From Setophaga petechia (Eukaryota; Chordata; Aves; Passeriformes; Parulidae): DNA of 64,000 bases. A program made the translations under genes and the position numbers. Below are positions 1-13,419 of this stretch, piece by piece (positions within the stretch are counted from its first letter, which is position 1; each line of letters opens with the position of its first letter). The stretch spans positions 4,402,001-4,466,000 of the forward strand of contig JANCRA010000032.1 in assembly GCA_024362935.1 (NCBI GenBank), given 5' to 3'. Below the pieces are notes generated by a model. That model worked only from the letters and a program-made list of their open reading frames with translations. It was not told the origin of the DNA and did no database searches.

Positions 1-1099
1 GCATGTACCAAAATGAGCAGTGATTCACAGTGTGCTGGGGCAACCTGTGTGATTTGCTCTGTGCATTTATCCCTGGAGCTTCACCATTTCGGAACATTTC
101 AGACTCCACTGCAGTCGGCAGGGAGAGTTTCCTTCTCCAGTGGGGATGCTCCCTTACCTGACTTGGTCTTTTTCATCTCTCCAATATTACAGGTAGACTT
201 CCTGTGCACTGGCAGCTCTCATGCTGCAATAATTAGGGATGAATGAGACAGTCCAAGGTATAAGCCAGATAAAGCAGAGTACTGAGCTGCTCAGATGATG
301 AGATGCCTTTACCTTTGAAAGGCTGGAAGACTACTTTCTGAGGAGAACAGGGGCTGCTCAAAACAGCCTTAAGCTGTGTTGGCCCTGATATGAGTGCTTT
401 CTGTATCAGAGGCCTTGTAACTCTGTGGTGAAGCTGAGGATGTTGTGAGAAAGCCCTGCAATACAGACAACGTGCACACATATGGGTGGGAATGCACTTG
501 AGTTACCCACTGCCTTTTTTCTGTTTTCCATTGTTATAATTTTTTAAAAATACATAGATTTATTCAGAAACAACACTTTCAGGCCAACTCAGGGTGCAGT
601 CAGCTCAGGGAGAGAGCTTCCCACACAAGCCATCACATGTACATATCTGGATCTGTGTTCAGTGAAAAGTGCTGGTGGCCTGAACAGCTAAATGGATCTT
701 CTTGGTGGTGCTATACTGAGCTGCTGTGGTCCTCCTAGCACACACCACACCTTTCCCACAAACCAGGCGCCAAATTTTTACTTATGCCATGTCCTTGCTG
801 CAGAAGTTGAACAGCCAAATGTTTCAGTTGCAGAAATTCCCCTGCTATGACCCCTCCCTCAGGACCTGAGCAGCTTGCTTTGCTCTTTGAATAGCTGGGA
901 GGTTCACCACACAAGCCAGTGGCATGCAGCTGTTAAGGGCTGCCCGTTTTTGTTCTATTTTATTTTATATTATTTATGTAGATTTTAAGTATCAAAGGGT
1001 TCTCCCCAAGTGTAAAACATGGACATAGCCAAACCTCAGTTTTGTTTGGAAAGTAGTTTTTAATACCCATCTGGAGTGTGGGTGAAGGTGAAAGTTGTC
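1..1099. other. Unannotated unique sequence
   Basis: No repeat family, RNA gene or credible exon is visible here. The short open frames at 13-246 (plus) and 233-481 (minus) have no recognisable domain and are about the length expected by chance. The stretch may be intronic or intergenic. Confidence 0.6.
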
Positions 1100-1760
1100 A
1101 GGCTGTGAAAAATGGAATTGGTGTTGGCTGACCTGAAATAGGCCGTAAAGTTCTATTCCTCACAAAGGCAAGATATATTATTGCTGTAACGCCATTATTC
1201 CGCTCCATCACTTTTAAACCTTGTTCCCATTATCTGCAAGTTAAATATAACCCTATGTAAAAACAGGAAGGACAGCGCTAAGTTGTCCAGCTTAACAGCA
1301 CACACTTAAAACATAATAGAGCACTTGTTACTGTATTTTATGGAACGGAAACTCCAAATGTAAAGATGTATTAAGGAAATATCTCAAAGTTATTAGGGAA
1401 GGATATTTACAATTACAGATTGCTTTATATTATGCTTTTATGAACATCTCAGGAAATGAAATAGCCCTCAGCTGTAGAGAGTGAAGAGGGAGGTAATTTT
1501 CCTTAATACGGGTGATAAAATTAATCTGATTGAAATCGCTAGCGATTATTTTGCAGAATACTGAGTGGCAGTACAATCACTTACACTCTTTTATATTTTT
1601 TTAGTCAAAGCTCGTGTAGATGAAAGCTAATTACAAAGTAGTGATGTGAAGCGCTAAGGAAATAGTTTGTATAGCATAGAACAGGCACAGCTAATTGGGG
1701 TTTGTGATTACACAGATTGTTGTTAGGGAGAATTAACTACCAGCAGTCTCTCCTGCAAAG
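1100..1760. promoter_or_regulatory. Possible conserved non-coding element (enhancer-like)
   Basis: This block is free of recognisable repeats. It carries several homeodomain-type cores: TAATTA at 1628-1633, TAATTG at 1692-1697 and AATTAACT near 1730. It also holds a perfect 14-bp palindrome at 1534-1547 with two CpGs. Retained CpGs (for example near 1509, 1538, 1543 and 1612) are more frequent than in the surrounding CpG-poor DNA. Dense TAATTA sites in non-coding vertebrate DNA are typical of developmental enhancers. That it is conserved or active is an inference; no alignment was possible. Confidence 0.3.
1534..1547. repeat. Perfect 14-bp palindrome
   Basis: AATCGCTAGCGATT reads identically on both strands and contains two CpG dinucleotides and a central NheI-type GCTAGC. 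It sits inside the possible regulatory block at 1,100-1,760. A palindrome of this length could be a dimeric transcription-factor site or chance. Confidence 0.8.
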
Positions 1761-2284
1761 CTTCTCATCAAGGGAAAGTAAAAATAGACACTGGATCTGT
1801 TATTTATCTAATTATGCTATGAATATTTTCACAAGCATGTTACACACTCTCAAATGGTTTGTTGTTCAAAAACTTTCAGTCTCATGTTGCTTCTGATCAA
1901 AGTATCAATATGAAATTTCTGACATTTGATTTTTCCCCCCTTAATATTACACACCCATGACAGTCCTCCCATGAAATTGTTCCTGGGAACTGAATGGTAT
2001 GATTTTAGGCATTTACACCTAATGGTGTGGCAGCTGAAATGCATCAAAATGATTATTACATAGATAATTGGACAGAGAACATTGCAGTGAGTGACCGAGG
2101 TGAGAAAAGCCAACACAAGCTTTAAATAGCACTGAGAAATGTTTTCGTAGCTGTTATCATTTGAATTACTGTACAAGCCTATCAAGAATTCTAACTTTGC
2201 AAGTATGCAAAAAAGCAGGCCTTTGTTTTATACTGCTCTATTCAGAACAGGAAGGGGTGAATGGAGGAGATGTTCCATATGGAG

Positions 2285-2400
2285 ACCCTGATCTTGTAAA
2301 CTAATCTGCATGGGAGACTCCTTATGCTGCATGGAGCCTCACTGAAATCATTAGGACTCTATGTGGTGCAGTGTGTAATCACGCTGATAATAGATGCTCA
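2285..2400 (+). repeat. Possible ancient amniote interspersed repeat
   Basis: The stretch has 'gaccctgatcttgtaaact' followed about 50 bases later by 'cactgaaatcattaggact'. These resemble, with many changes, an old sauropsid repeat that contains 'gatcctgcaaa' and 'agtgaagtcaatgggact' blocks. The family name is not certain to me. The copy is strongly decayed, and chance similarity is possible. Confidence 0.35.
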
Positions 2401-5400
2401 TTGAATTTGTTAAATGTTTTGCTTTGCTTTGTTACTGCCTTTTACCTGTTGACCTGGAGGAGCTTGCTGAGATTGAAAACTGTCATGTCATGAAATTTCA
2501 GAGAAATCCATAAAAGCCAGTACTGAAAGCATTTTAGACCCCTAATTTCTGATGCATTATTGAATTAATGGCTATTACTTAATAACAGATTCAGCAAATG
2601 TTGTTCATAGACAGAATGTCTGCAGGTATTCTGGAGGAAAGCCTTTCAAGATCTTAGTGATTTGTTGTAAAACTCAAAGTTTACAACAGTAGTCCTAGCA
2701 CAAGTGTTAGCCAGTCTCCACAGAAGTTCTCAGGGATAGGGAAAGCAATCATAAAATGCTTAGGCAGTAGCATTCAGGAAAATTAGCAAGCATTAATTTT
2801 GCTGCTGAAAGGAGCACCACACCTTCCTGTGAGCATTGCTTCCTGGAATTACTGCCTCTTGCTGGAAAACTCAGATACTCCTGTCTTCATGCACATCTTC
2901 CTGTACCATTCCTGAAAGAACTACTTGAATGGCACCCAGCTGCATTCTGCACAGGGCCTCTGTGCTCTGTATTTGTAAGACATCTTAGGAGAAAACTGCA
3001 GCAGGGAAGTATTTTCCATCTGCATAATCTTAATTTTCTGTATTATACAGAATGTACAGGATTTCAGACTCAGTTTAGAAGCCTGAAGACGAATGGGTAA
3101 TTCATAGCAGTTTAATAATTCATACACAAAAAAATAAAAAAAAGAAGCAGTGTTAGAAGGAGTTTTCTGACTTTGTGTGGTCAATTTAAGATACACGGGT
3201 TTGGATTTTCTTTGTGAAATTTCTGAGTTCCCACAATCTCCTCTCCAAGTTAAAACTGAAATGCCCCAAGTCAGAAGACCATTTTAGCATAAGCTCATAT
3301 GCTTTCATTTTGCTATGCTTTTATTTTGCTCTCCTTTTTTGTTCTAATTTTTTTTTTCTGAAAAATCCTCAGGCAACAGCTTGCTAAACTGTAAGTTGTC
3401 CTATAATCCAGTAGTTTCCAAACTTCTTTCAACAAATAGCACTGAAGGCTTCTGTCAGTGCTCCAAAAATTAATCCTGTTGTGGAAATGGCCCTGCACCC
3501 AGCTGGCTGGATATCATGGTGGGAGACAGAGCCCATAGCTTACTGTGGGCTGCAGAAATGGGTTTTAATCGAGGTTGTTGGGTGTTTAGGACCAGATGAG
3601 TTAGGACTGTCCTCACCACAGCCTTACTGACCATGCTTCTGTGGAACACAGTGGGAAAATCTCAGGACAGGTGATTTTTACTACCCCCATATAAATAAAT
3701 AAATAAAGGAAATTTGAAATGTAACAAAGTTTACTCACCAGCAATACAAAATGTAGTATTTATTTTTCACAGAAAACAATCGAAATACCAAAATCATTGT
3801 GAAGGGAAAGTTGTAAGCTTTTATATGTCTTTAACAATCTGAAGGGTATGATACCTTTAAATAAAAAAAAGTTTGTAAGGACAGATCCTTACCATCTGCA
3901 TCTACAGAACCTGAGTAAAATTTTCCCAGACAAGCTTTCTGCCCTGGATAGTCAATTTAAGACAAGCTGGGTCTGATTTTCTAACATGCTAAATTCCTGA
4001 GCTTTTACTGACTTTACACTGAGATGCCCAAAATCAAAGCAATAAATACAGCATGAAATGACTGTAGTAATGCTGGTTCCCCAGCCCTCACATTTCCTCA
4101 TCCCTTTTGAGGAGCAGAACTGCTGTCCCAGTGGAGATCCCTTGGGAGGAAGATTGGATACTTACACTTTGTAACTGGCACCCTTCCTTTAAATCTGGAG
4201 TACGGCTTCCTTTTGAATTCCTTGCCTGGGTCCTGTGTGGAGGGAAGAAGTGCAAGGTGTGTGTCACTGCCTAGGCAGACCACATCACAGATAGTACTGC
4301 TGGGGACTATAGCCTAGAGCTCCCATCCCTAAAAAGCCCTAAATTGCACAGACATTGGAAAGAGACAGTTTGCTCTCTCCTGAGCCAGTGTACCTGTAGC
4401 TTCTGCCTCAACCCTCTGAAATGCTGTCCCTTTCTCATGAGGCCCATGGAGTGAGTTTAGTTAAAATTAATTTGAGTTTAATTAAAGCCAACTTATCATG
4501 GAGAGGAACTTCAAACACAAACATCCAACAGGTGAAGTGAAACCTCATGTGAATCACTCAATGCTTAGGCAGAAACCCAGCAGGGCCTTGTGGCTGTTTC
4601 TTCTTTTCCTGTGGTGCTACAGTGCTCTTCTGAGGTCCAGGTGTTATTTCCCAGACAAGCTGTATGCCTGTAGTGTAAGGAGAAGGCATTTTACAGTCCT
4701 CTGCAATGGGGATAGGAATAGGAAGAGAAGAAGATATACAGAAAAGGAAACCTTATTCACCAGTTGGTTTAATTCACATTTGGAAAAGTATCAAGAACAG
4801 AGTTATAGTAGACAAAACTGCTCATAGTAGGCATAATATGAGGCTCTCATTTTTCATGTGAGTACACAGAGGACATGCTGCATCAGAAATGTTGTTCACC
4901 TTCTTCAGCAAAGCTTTATAAAATTCTAAAAATGCTAGCTTCAGATGAGCATTGCAGAAACTCTGCAGTAGGTTGTAGGACTACTTGTCCACGAGGGAAT
5001 TTCTTAATCCACAGACTGTTTTATGCCTTGAAGCATATAAATTTTGATCCTTTCCTAAAAAGTATTAGAATCGTTTTTTGTTTGTGTTTCTTCTCTTTAC
5101 TACAGCAATTGTGGATACTTTGGTTATTGCCTGTAGAAGTTTGGTATGTGCAGTATAACAATAATGTATCACACACTTGTACATAAGAATTTGCTATTTA
5201 TTTTACCTAGAAAATTTATGCAGGCACAATTTAAAATTATATATTTTTTTCATATTCTTAAGAGTCTGATACCAACAACACACTGCATTCAGTACATATT
5301 AGTATTTTACTGCCATTCTGTATAAGCAGAAAATAAAATTATATGTGTGTATGCAAATGATGGAGGATCTGGATCTGCGCTAAGTAATTTTCCTGTGCTA

Positions 5401-7735
5401 CTCTAGTTTGTCCACTCAAGTGACTGCCACTGAAAATTAAATGGCTTTCAATAATAATTCTGAAACCTGAAATGTATGCCTACAGGATAATTAGAATACA
5501 TAAAAAGTAATCATGTGTCCTCCAGTCATGAAGAATACTCCACAGCTGATTGACGTCCCTGGATCTTTAATGCCCATGAGATGTAACATTCAGGTGAGAG
5601 GTGTAACCATGTCACACTGCTCAGGGACATATCCTTCCTCAAGCACAAAGTTTGGTTTGCTGCTCTGTGCAGGCTGTGCTGTACCATTTTTTGTGCTCCT
5701 ATACTTCAAGGCACCAACACCACTGTGCCTTCTGCTTTTCTATCCTGGCAGTCCACCCTCCCTCAGCAGCAGCTTGTGTAGGACAAGGTGGGCATTCCTG
5801 TACTTTGGCCACCTAAGAAGTGGTGGTTAAAAGTTCTGTCATCATGAATGGTTGTGTAGTTAATTTTGTGGAGGCAGATTTTGTTCCAGCCAATCCGAGT
5901 ATTTTTGAGGTCTATCTAAAACTACAATTTACAAGATGACTTTTGGGAAAGGAAAAGCCTCATTACTAGGCCTTGTATCTGGCAGAAAACTGAGCATTCC
6001 TACTATCAAAAGCCACAGCCTCAATAAAATACTACACTGTGCCTGTATCAGGGTATTCTCATAATACTTATACCTTGGGCTTCAACCTGTCCCATCACAG
6101 TCACTTTCAGAGCAAGGGCCATAAAAATCCATTTTCCCTCAGTCTGCATTTCAGAAATGCCCCAAATGAAACAACCAAAAGACGGTTAAAAATAAGTTTG
6201 ACTTTACATATTTAAAGAAGCTCTTTTCTATCATCTAATGGGCCAGAACTCAGGAAATCTAATGAACTGCAATACTGATATTAATTGCCATCATTCCTGT
6301 CTTGCAGAGACATATAATTAGGAGAGTGTTTATAGTAAAAGCACTGCCAGAGACTCACAATCCACAAAAGACACATGTGAAGGATAAAGGAAAGAAAAAA
6401 AATCTAATCATTCATTTTAAGATGACAAACTGAAGCAGAGGACTGAAACACTTGTAGCTGAGCCATTGATTTGGAGAGTCAGTTTCCACACCCAGTGATA
6501 CACACAGAGCTCAATGTGTGGTACAAAACTTAAGGGTTGTTTGGTTTGTTTCCATGTGCACTTAAGTATCAAAATTTCTCACTGTTCAATACAGATAGTT
6601 GAAGAATGATTTTTCTGTCCCATGTAAAGTTCTTACTGTTTCAGCTTTGAATGGAGGTAGCTGTGAGACCAGCTGAAATATTTTTTAAAGTGTATTTACA
6701 GTTTTCTTTCCACTGAACAAAATGTCTGCATTGTCGTGTTTTTATAATCCATTTTTGCTCTTTTGTGATTCCTGTGTTGGCTGACCTGTTGCCGTACTGA
6801 GTTCTCATCTGTCTAGGGTGGTTTAGAGGGACCACCCTGCCCCAAAAGCCACCCATCCCCAGGCAGGGAAGTCAAAGATATGAACATAAATTGTTTCTTC
6901 GTGTCCTGGAAGCTTGTTGTAGTTTTACTGTAGCTACTTTGCAGGTAGCAACTGAGGCATTATGAGCACGATAGAAATTGATGTGTATACTTGGAGGATG
7001 ACAAGACCATATCTTAATGTAGACCTTTCAATGATGAAGAACACTGACTCTACGAATATGTGAAGCTCCAATTTATTTACACCTTTGGTTTGTTTATAAA
7101 AATCCTTATGCATATTCCTTACAGCAGTACTGCTTTTAGTCTGCACATATAAATTATCTACTGACTAGCATGAATCCACAGTCACCCACCCCGTCAGTGG
7201 GATTCACATCAGTGAATGAGAAATATTATCAATTTTATCCCCCAAAGGTTTGGGTTCACAATGGGCTCAGTCCTGAGGTTTTGCCACAATGCTTCCAATA
7301 CAATATTATTCAGTAAAGAGAAAGAAAAAGGCTGTTAGTGCCTTGTGGGAGTTTTTCTTCAATTCTTTGCTTGTGGTGCATTTTGCTTGAACATTGCTGT
7401 AGTAAGTTTTATCTACATGTTTATCTAGCTGTCTACACCAGAGGATATATTGACCGGGATATTATTCCCAATCTACATCTAGCTTTGTCCCAGCTCTTAA
7501 ATCTTCATTGTTACCTAATCCCTTGACAAGCTCTACAGTTTCAGCTCCTGAGCACCTCAGTACTACAGTACACATCAGATTTGCATACAGCTAAATCACC
7601 CCATGGAAAATTCCCTTGGTGCACATTTTCTACTTAAACTGGTGATTAAGTGCCTCTATCTACTACAATTTGAAAAGCATCAGCATGTTTCTGAGTGCAT
7701 ATTTTGCCTGGGTGAAGAAGTAATTTAGTTTGCAT
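2401..7735. other. Unannotated unique sequence
   Basis: There is no recognisable gene or recent mobile element. A short (ATAA)n run sits at 3691-3707. The open frames at 4498-4827 and 5513-5830 (plus strand, 105-109 codons) have no domain, no homologue I recognise, and composition like the surroundings. They are treated as chance frames. Confidence 0.6.
3691..3707. repeat. (ATAA)n microsatellite
   Basis: About four tetranucleotide units of ATAA. This is simple sequence with no inferred function. Confidence 0.8.
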
Positions 7736-7812
7736 GGGAAATACAAAAATAAAAAAAACCAAAAAACAAACCCTAAAAAAACCTACTACCAAAAACCCCA
7801 CCAAACCCCAAA
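7736..7812. repeat. A/C-rich low-complexity tract
   Basis: About 75 bases almost wholly of A and C, in irregular AAAACC, AAAAC and CCCC units. Similar tracts recur at 34155-34210, 47182-47228 and 52147-52232. The same composition appears on the opposite strand at 47881-48025. Confidence 0.85.
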
Positions 7813-8025
7813 ATGTTATTGTTTTTTTTCCATTTCAAAGTTCCCTGTGCTGATTTTTTTTCCCTCAAATAAAAGTGCAAAGCCATATATTTCAATGACA
7901 ACAAGACTAATAAAAAAGGATAGACAGGAGATGGGCGCTCCTTCTTTTGGGAATAATAAAGTCCTACACGACAATTAGCAAAAGAATGAAGCAAATATAA
8001 GCATTTTTACTGAAAGCTAGACAAT

Positions 8026-8057
8026 TTCTTTCTCTCTCTCTCTTTTTTTTTTTTCCT
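8026..8057. repeat. CT/T simple repeat
   Basis: A TTTCTTTCTCTCTCTCTC run flows into a poly-T stretch. It is a pyrimidine-only simple repeat. Confidence 0.85.
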
Positions 8058-8399
8058 ATAATCTTTTTCTGCTTTTCTTGTCGATAACCAGCACATTCGG
8101 TAGGAAATCTGTGTCTTGTTAAAAATATCTTCAGAGAAAAAAATTTCAGCAGCCCAAGAGTAGATGTACAGACATATACAGAGATATAGTATTAGAAACC
8201 CACTTATTTAAAATTATAAGCTTCATAGTTAAAAATTTTTGAATTTTTTAAATGCTAAAACTAAGACTGCACATTTAGTCTTAATTTCATTCTGCTGTGT
8301 GTTTGCCTAACAGGACAGTCTTACATTCATTTTCACTCTTTGGACTTTGTACCTATTTTCTGGAACAAAATCACAGGAACTGTGGTAAATTCTGACAGG

Positions 8400-9060
8400 T
8401 GAACATTTTCTTTGTCTTGAGGAAATCAGAGACGGTGTTCAAAGCTGTTCCAGCCCCATAGCATGGACAGTGTGGCTGCACAAATGGGTACCACTGGGGC
8501 TCTGCTTCGGCTGATGGCAGTGAGCTGCTCAGCCAGTGTGAGGGGCTGAGATTCAGATATTCATATCAGGCCCAAGGATAAAGACTACCCTGACCCCAAC
8601 CACGTGGTTAGTGTGCTTTTAGTATCAGAGTTAGTACCAGACATGGCTATAGGACCAAAGCCCATACTAATTAATAAGCAATTATTTGGGCCGCTTTCTG
8701 AGACATTTGTGTCTGTTTGGTTTGATTCCCTTCTCTGTGCCTTGCCTCTGCTGTCACTGGAGACTTCTTTGCTCCAGCCTATTCCTGGAACTGTACCTGG
8801 AAGACTAATAGGGCCATGTGCCCCAAAAGTGCTGAGGAACATATTAGCAATGAAGCAGCATGGTTGATCATAGGTCCCAACCACTGATTTGTAGGAGACG
8901 GGCAGCAGCTGTGAGCCATGTGGAATGATGGGCAGTTTATAGGTGGCTTGCTGTTCTCTGACACAAAGCTGTGACCTGTCTTCCATATATTTGGCACATC
9001 TCCAGGGCTCAGTAGAAAAAACACCAGGATTATGAAAGCAAGGAATGCTTCAAGGAAGTG
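8400..9060. other. GC-richer unassigned block
   Basis: This segment is clearly less AT-rich than its flanks and holds overlapping open frames on both strands (8585-8986 minus, 133 codons; 8604-8867 plus, 87 codons). Frames on both strands over the same bases suggest composition rather than coding. No domain is recognisable. It could be a decayed LTR or other old repeat, but no TATA/poly(A) pairing or boundary is visible. Confidence 0.3.
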
Positions 9061-12000
9061 GAATTAAACTGACTTCCACTTTTCTCTTTTAGGAACCTGA
9101 GGATACTAACCTGATCAGCATGATATTGATACTGATGCATGTAGAAAAAGGTCGACTGTCTGTGTAATTTGAATTCCAAAACAATCGCAGATTTTTAAAC
9201 AGTAACTCAGACTCCACTCAGGAGGTGGCAAGCAGCCTGGGCTACTGATTTTTCGTGTGTAGATATCCATAAAATATTTTCTATATTCTTCCTCCATTTT
9301 ATGCAGCTACACTTCCTCTTTTTTATCTACCCACTTGCCTGGTTTTGGATCTGTTGAGATCAATGAGGTTTTTTAATCAAACAGATTTTAAAAAATGATG
9401 ATATCTCACAGCCATTTAAATTCTTTATATTTTCAGAAATATTGGTAGCTGAGTAAAAGAGCATCTTTAACCTCCTGTAAGAGTAAGACAGGTAGAGTTC
9501 AGCTCATGCATCCCATTTGGCAGCAGCAGCTTGCAGCTGATCAGCAATGATATACTGTCTAACAGCTTTGCTGTGTCTTGTCTGCTGTTGGAGAGACTGC
9601 GAGGGAAAACTGGGTTATTCAAGGCAGAGCCTTAAAGAAGCAAAACACACAAATCTATAGGAAAATCCATTTCATTAGCCTGACTGGTCTCAGAGAGCAT
9701 CTAGTGTAAGCTTTAGAGGTGTCTGTCAGAGATTAGCCAGGTTATGTTGGTCATATCAGCTTCATATGTACATTACATAATTCATTATGTCAATTAAACA
9801 GTATAAATGGCTTCATCTTAGATTATGCATTTTAATATGTGTTTCTCAAGAAACACATATCTTTCCACCAGCTTTAAAGTTCTGCCTTGTTGTGCATGTT
9901 TGCAGGGCAAGCCTCCAATGCAAATAAGTGTCATGTTAGCTTCAACTATTCTGAAAAATCCTGTATACAATTGTAAAATTCAGTTTTAGACAGAGTGCAT
10001 ATTTAAGCTGTAGAAAGAAGTATACCCTAAATACAAATCACTGCTTAGTCTGAATAGAAATTATTTTCTACATAAAAAAGAGCAAACATTGTGCTTAAAG
10101 AATGCACAACTTCTGAAACACTTAAGGATCTTTTTCATTTTATTCAAATCAACTCTACGCCTGCACATTGTTGAACTACTGTATGCATTAGTCAGAAAAA
10201 AATATCTGCTGCATGTTCTTAGTCTCCAACTTGCTCACACAAAATCAATTTGTCCAGAAGAAGATTATGCCCTGCTTCTCCAAAAAGGCTATTTTCATGC
10301 TAGATTTCCATGTCAAATCTGAAACATTTAAGGTATAGGATTCTTTTAAAGATAGAAAAAATGTTTTATATGAGGGAAAACTGTACTTCCTCATGTTCAA
10401 AGATGGCACAAAACACATATGTTAAAAAGATGTTTTAAATGCCAAACTGCGCCTACCTGACTCAATTAAAACTGCAGAAAGGGAGACTGCTGTCATTTTC
10501 TGATTGACATGGATTAATCTGAATTTCCCCAGGTATGTTAGCCCAGGAGCAGCTGAGCCTTACTCTGGTGACTGCAGCTGCAGTAATTTCTTACCTCACT
10601 CAGGTGCTGCTTTTGTCAGTGGAGACAGTATAGGTGCTGCTCCTGACAGTGTTAAACCAGTTTCTCCTGGAGTAATTAGCAAAAGAATTACTGTGAATTA
10701 AAACCACCTCATTTGAACACTGAAGGATGTGGATGGGGAAATAGCATAAACACTGTTTTGACCTCAGCAGTGGAAAATTTTAGCCGACACAGAAGCACTG
10801 TAACGTACTCAAGTAGAGTTGGCAAAAAAGGAACAATTGAGTTTAATGAAAAACCATAACTGACTGTTTAGTTGATTTTTCATTATCTGTTTTTCATTAG
10901 GATGAAGTCCATCCCAGACAAGTCAGAGAGGAGAGCAGCTCTGAGCTTGGGAGGTTGCAGAGCATCAGGTCTGGTTAGAAAGGACTTGTCTTCCCTGCAG
11001 TCCAACTCGTGGCCATGGAGCGCTTGGCTGCTCCAGAGCTTCTGCTTGTGGGGCTGAACCAGTGCTGCATTCTGGACATGGGGCTGTTCCCATGCCAGCT
11101 CTGGTGTTTCTGTACATGCAAAGTGGAATTCAAGTAATTTTTAGTCCCCTAATGCCTCACAGTATGACCAGTACAGGCCAGGATCCAAAATAATCATGGT
11201 AGAACAGGCACACACAAGAAAAGTCCACAGTTAATAGTGGGTTACATTTTGCTGGGTTTATATATGCCTCTACAAAACCTATATAAAATACAAACTCCAA
11301 GCTTGCTTTTTGGAGGTGCAGAAGCCCTATCACATGTAAGCTCATAGCTCTGAGACAGGCCTGTGGTGCTTGATCCTTATCCGTTGTAAAATGTCCTATT
11401 TGCTGCAGCTAATGATTTGTGGTCAGGTAGAACCCATGTTCAAATAACATTTTCTGCTTCTGCTAAAGTACTTATTTATGTAATTTCTGTTTTGGCCTAC
11501 ATTTCTATTTTTTATGTTCCAGGCTATTCTCTAACCTGCAGGCAGGCCCCAGACTCAGAAGATCAGCCATGCACATATTAAGAAATGGTGTGTCTGTCAG
11601 GTTATTTATAATTCCTCTCTAAATGAAGTATTTAGGGTTTTTCCGTGGCTTTACACTCTTACTACTTATTTTACAATCTGTTGCTGTGTCATATCTGTTG
11701 TGAACAAAGAGTATCTTTCCGATAATCTATTGTTAATAACTATGCTTTAATAATAATCAATTAATAGCTGAAATTATAGTTTTTATCTGTAAATATTCAT
11801 ACATCAGCAAGATAGAAAATAATTTATTAATTAATATGTGAATGTTTCAACCAAATGTAAATAATTATACAAGCACACAACAGCAAAACATGAGTACTCT
11901 GTGGTGCAGAATTTGGATATAACCTATTTTGTTCAAAGACTTAATATTTTAAATAACCAGAATTCTGAGCATGCATGCCCACTAATTTTAAAAAATAAAT

Positions 12001-13279
12001 TGATGAGGATTTCCTCATATACTCTGTACTGCTTAGTATCCAGAAAAGAGCAGGAACAACATATGCTGACTGCTGAATTTTAAAACAATTCACACAGTTG
12101 AATACAGAGGCTTCATACAAAGAAAATAATCAAGAACAATACTTTCATAAAAATGAAAACTGCCATATTTTTCTTTTCAAATGAGAAGTAAACAGGGCAT
12201 AATGAAAAATAAAAAAAGCATGCCACAGAATTGTGTTTTAGTATCAGGAAATCTAACCCAGAGTACCCTTCATTATAAGTCACAGCCCAAGTCACTGCTT
12301 CAGAAATAAGTGATTTTTTTCTGGCTGTGGAATGAATTATCATGGCTTATTTTGGTACCCTGCAACTTGGAAGTAACTGTTCCAAGAAATTTGTGGCTCA
12401 GGTTGAGCTGACTTCCTTAGGGTCACGTGCATGGGTTTATTACCCTTCTCGAAATTAGCCCTGTTAGGCGGGATCTTCAAAGACTTTTTGGTTTCCTCCT
12501 CAGAATGGAGAGCTGATTTTCACAAGAAAACAATTTCTATCTTAGCTACATTTCCCACGTAGGCATTTAAATTAGAGCATAATAGTTTGGAAAGGAGTCC
12601 TATGTTACATTAAGAATTTGGATAAAGTAAGAGGTGTTCTACATGGAGAAAGTGTGTTTTTTTCCTGCACTGTTTATTCAGGATTCACATTAAAAACTAG
12701 AATTCTTGGCACTTTAAAGTAGAACATGAACATATCCTTACCCCACCCATAAATAAAAGAAAATGAAACCCATATTTTGACTTGATTAGAGAATTGGAAG
12801 TTATAGAAAAGCTAAAGTGAAAATGGTGAGCAATTGTACCATTGCCTTCTGGAAACTTGAAATGAGAGAACTTCTCTGAGAAATTAGTCAATTGAATTTT
12901 AATGCAGCTAAGTTGTAGTAAAGAAAAAACTCCACTTAAAAAGTACTTGCTTATAACATATGAAGTAAAATATTGTTGTTGCATGTTATTGAAAATTGCA
13001 GAACTGAGAAAATAAAGGGTTAAAAAGACCCAGCATCTCCTTTGTTGAAAAAAAAAATCTTTTTTTCTGTTCTACTCAGTAGGGATGTTTGTGTTAGGAT
13101 GGCATGCAATGAACATGCCTAATATTTAGCTTTATTCTTGTCATTGTTTACAGTGTATGTTGCCTCTCTGTTGGCAAACTGTTTCCCATTTGAGACAAAG
13201 CACAATGGATAGCAGAGAAAGAAGGGAGTCACTCTGGGTTAACCATTACATTTAGATTCGGAAATCCCATGACCCAGTC
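9061..13279. other. Unannotated unique sequence, locally very AT-rich
   Basis: No gene or identifiable transposon is visible. The part at 11,700-11,880 is very AT-rich, with ATTAATTA-type cores. A near-perfect hairpin lies at 9835-9860, in a region (9,680-9,960) that also has homeodomain- and octamer-like words. Confidence 0.55.
9835..9860. repeat. Perfect inverted repeat, 12-bp arms, 2-nt spacer
   Basis: The arms ATATGTGTTTCT and AGAAACACATAT are exact reverse complements separated only by CA, so the whole 26 bases form a near-complete palindrome. A 2-nt spacer is too tight for a stable RNA hairpin loop without opening a base pair. A dimeric protein-binding site or a DNA cruciform fits better than a microRNA precursor. 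Confidence 0.85.
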
Positions 13280-13295
13280 TTTTTTTTTTTTTTTT
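13280..13295. repeat. Poly-T tract
   Basis: About 17 consecutive T. No adjacent element could be identified whose minus-strand poly(A) tail this would be. Confidence 0.85.
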
Positions 13296-13419
13296 GGTAA
13301 ACTCTTTTGAGTCTTCTACCAGGCAGCAGATTCAGATAAACCCAGTAGAGAATTTGAAGGAAATGCTTGGTTCCTCTTGCACCAAGCTCAAATTGCTAGC
13401 TGAGTCTAGGGAAATTTAT

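Noticed and set aside
8585..8986. Minus-strand open frame of 133 codons
   Set aside because: No domain is recognisable, overlapping frames exist on the other strand, and the region is simply GC-richer. Insufficient for a gene call.
11690..11880. AT-rich stretch that could be an origin or promoter
   Set aside because: AT-richness alone is not evidence. No initiator, CpG island or transcript feature is nearby.
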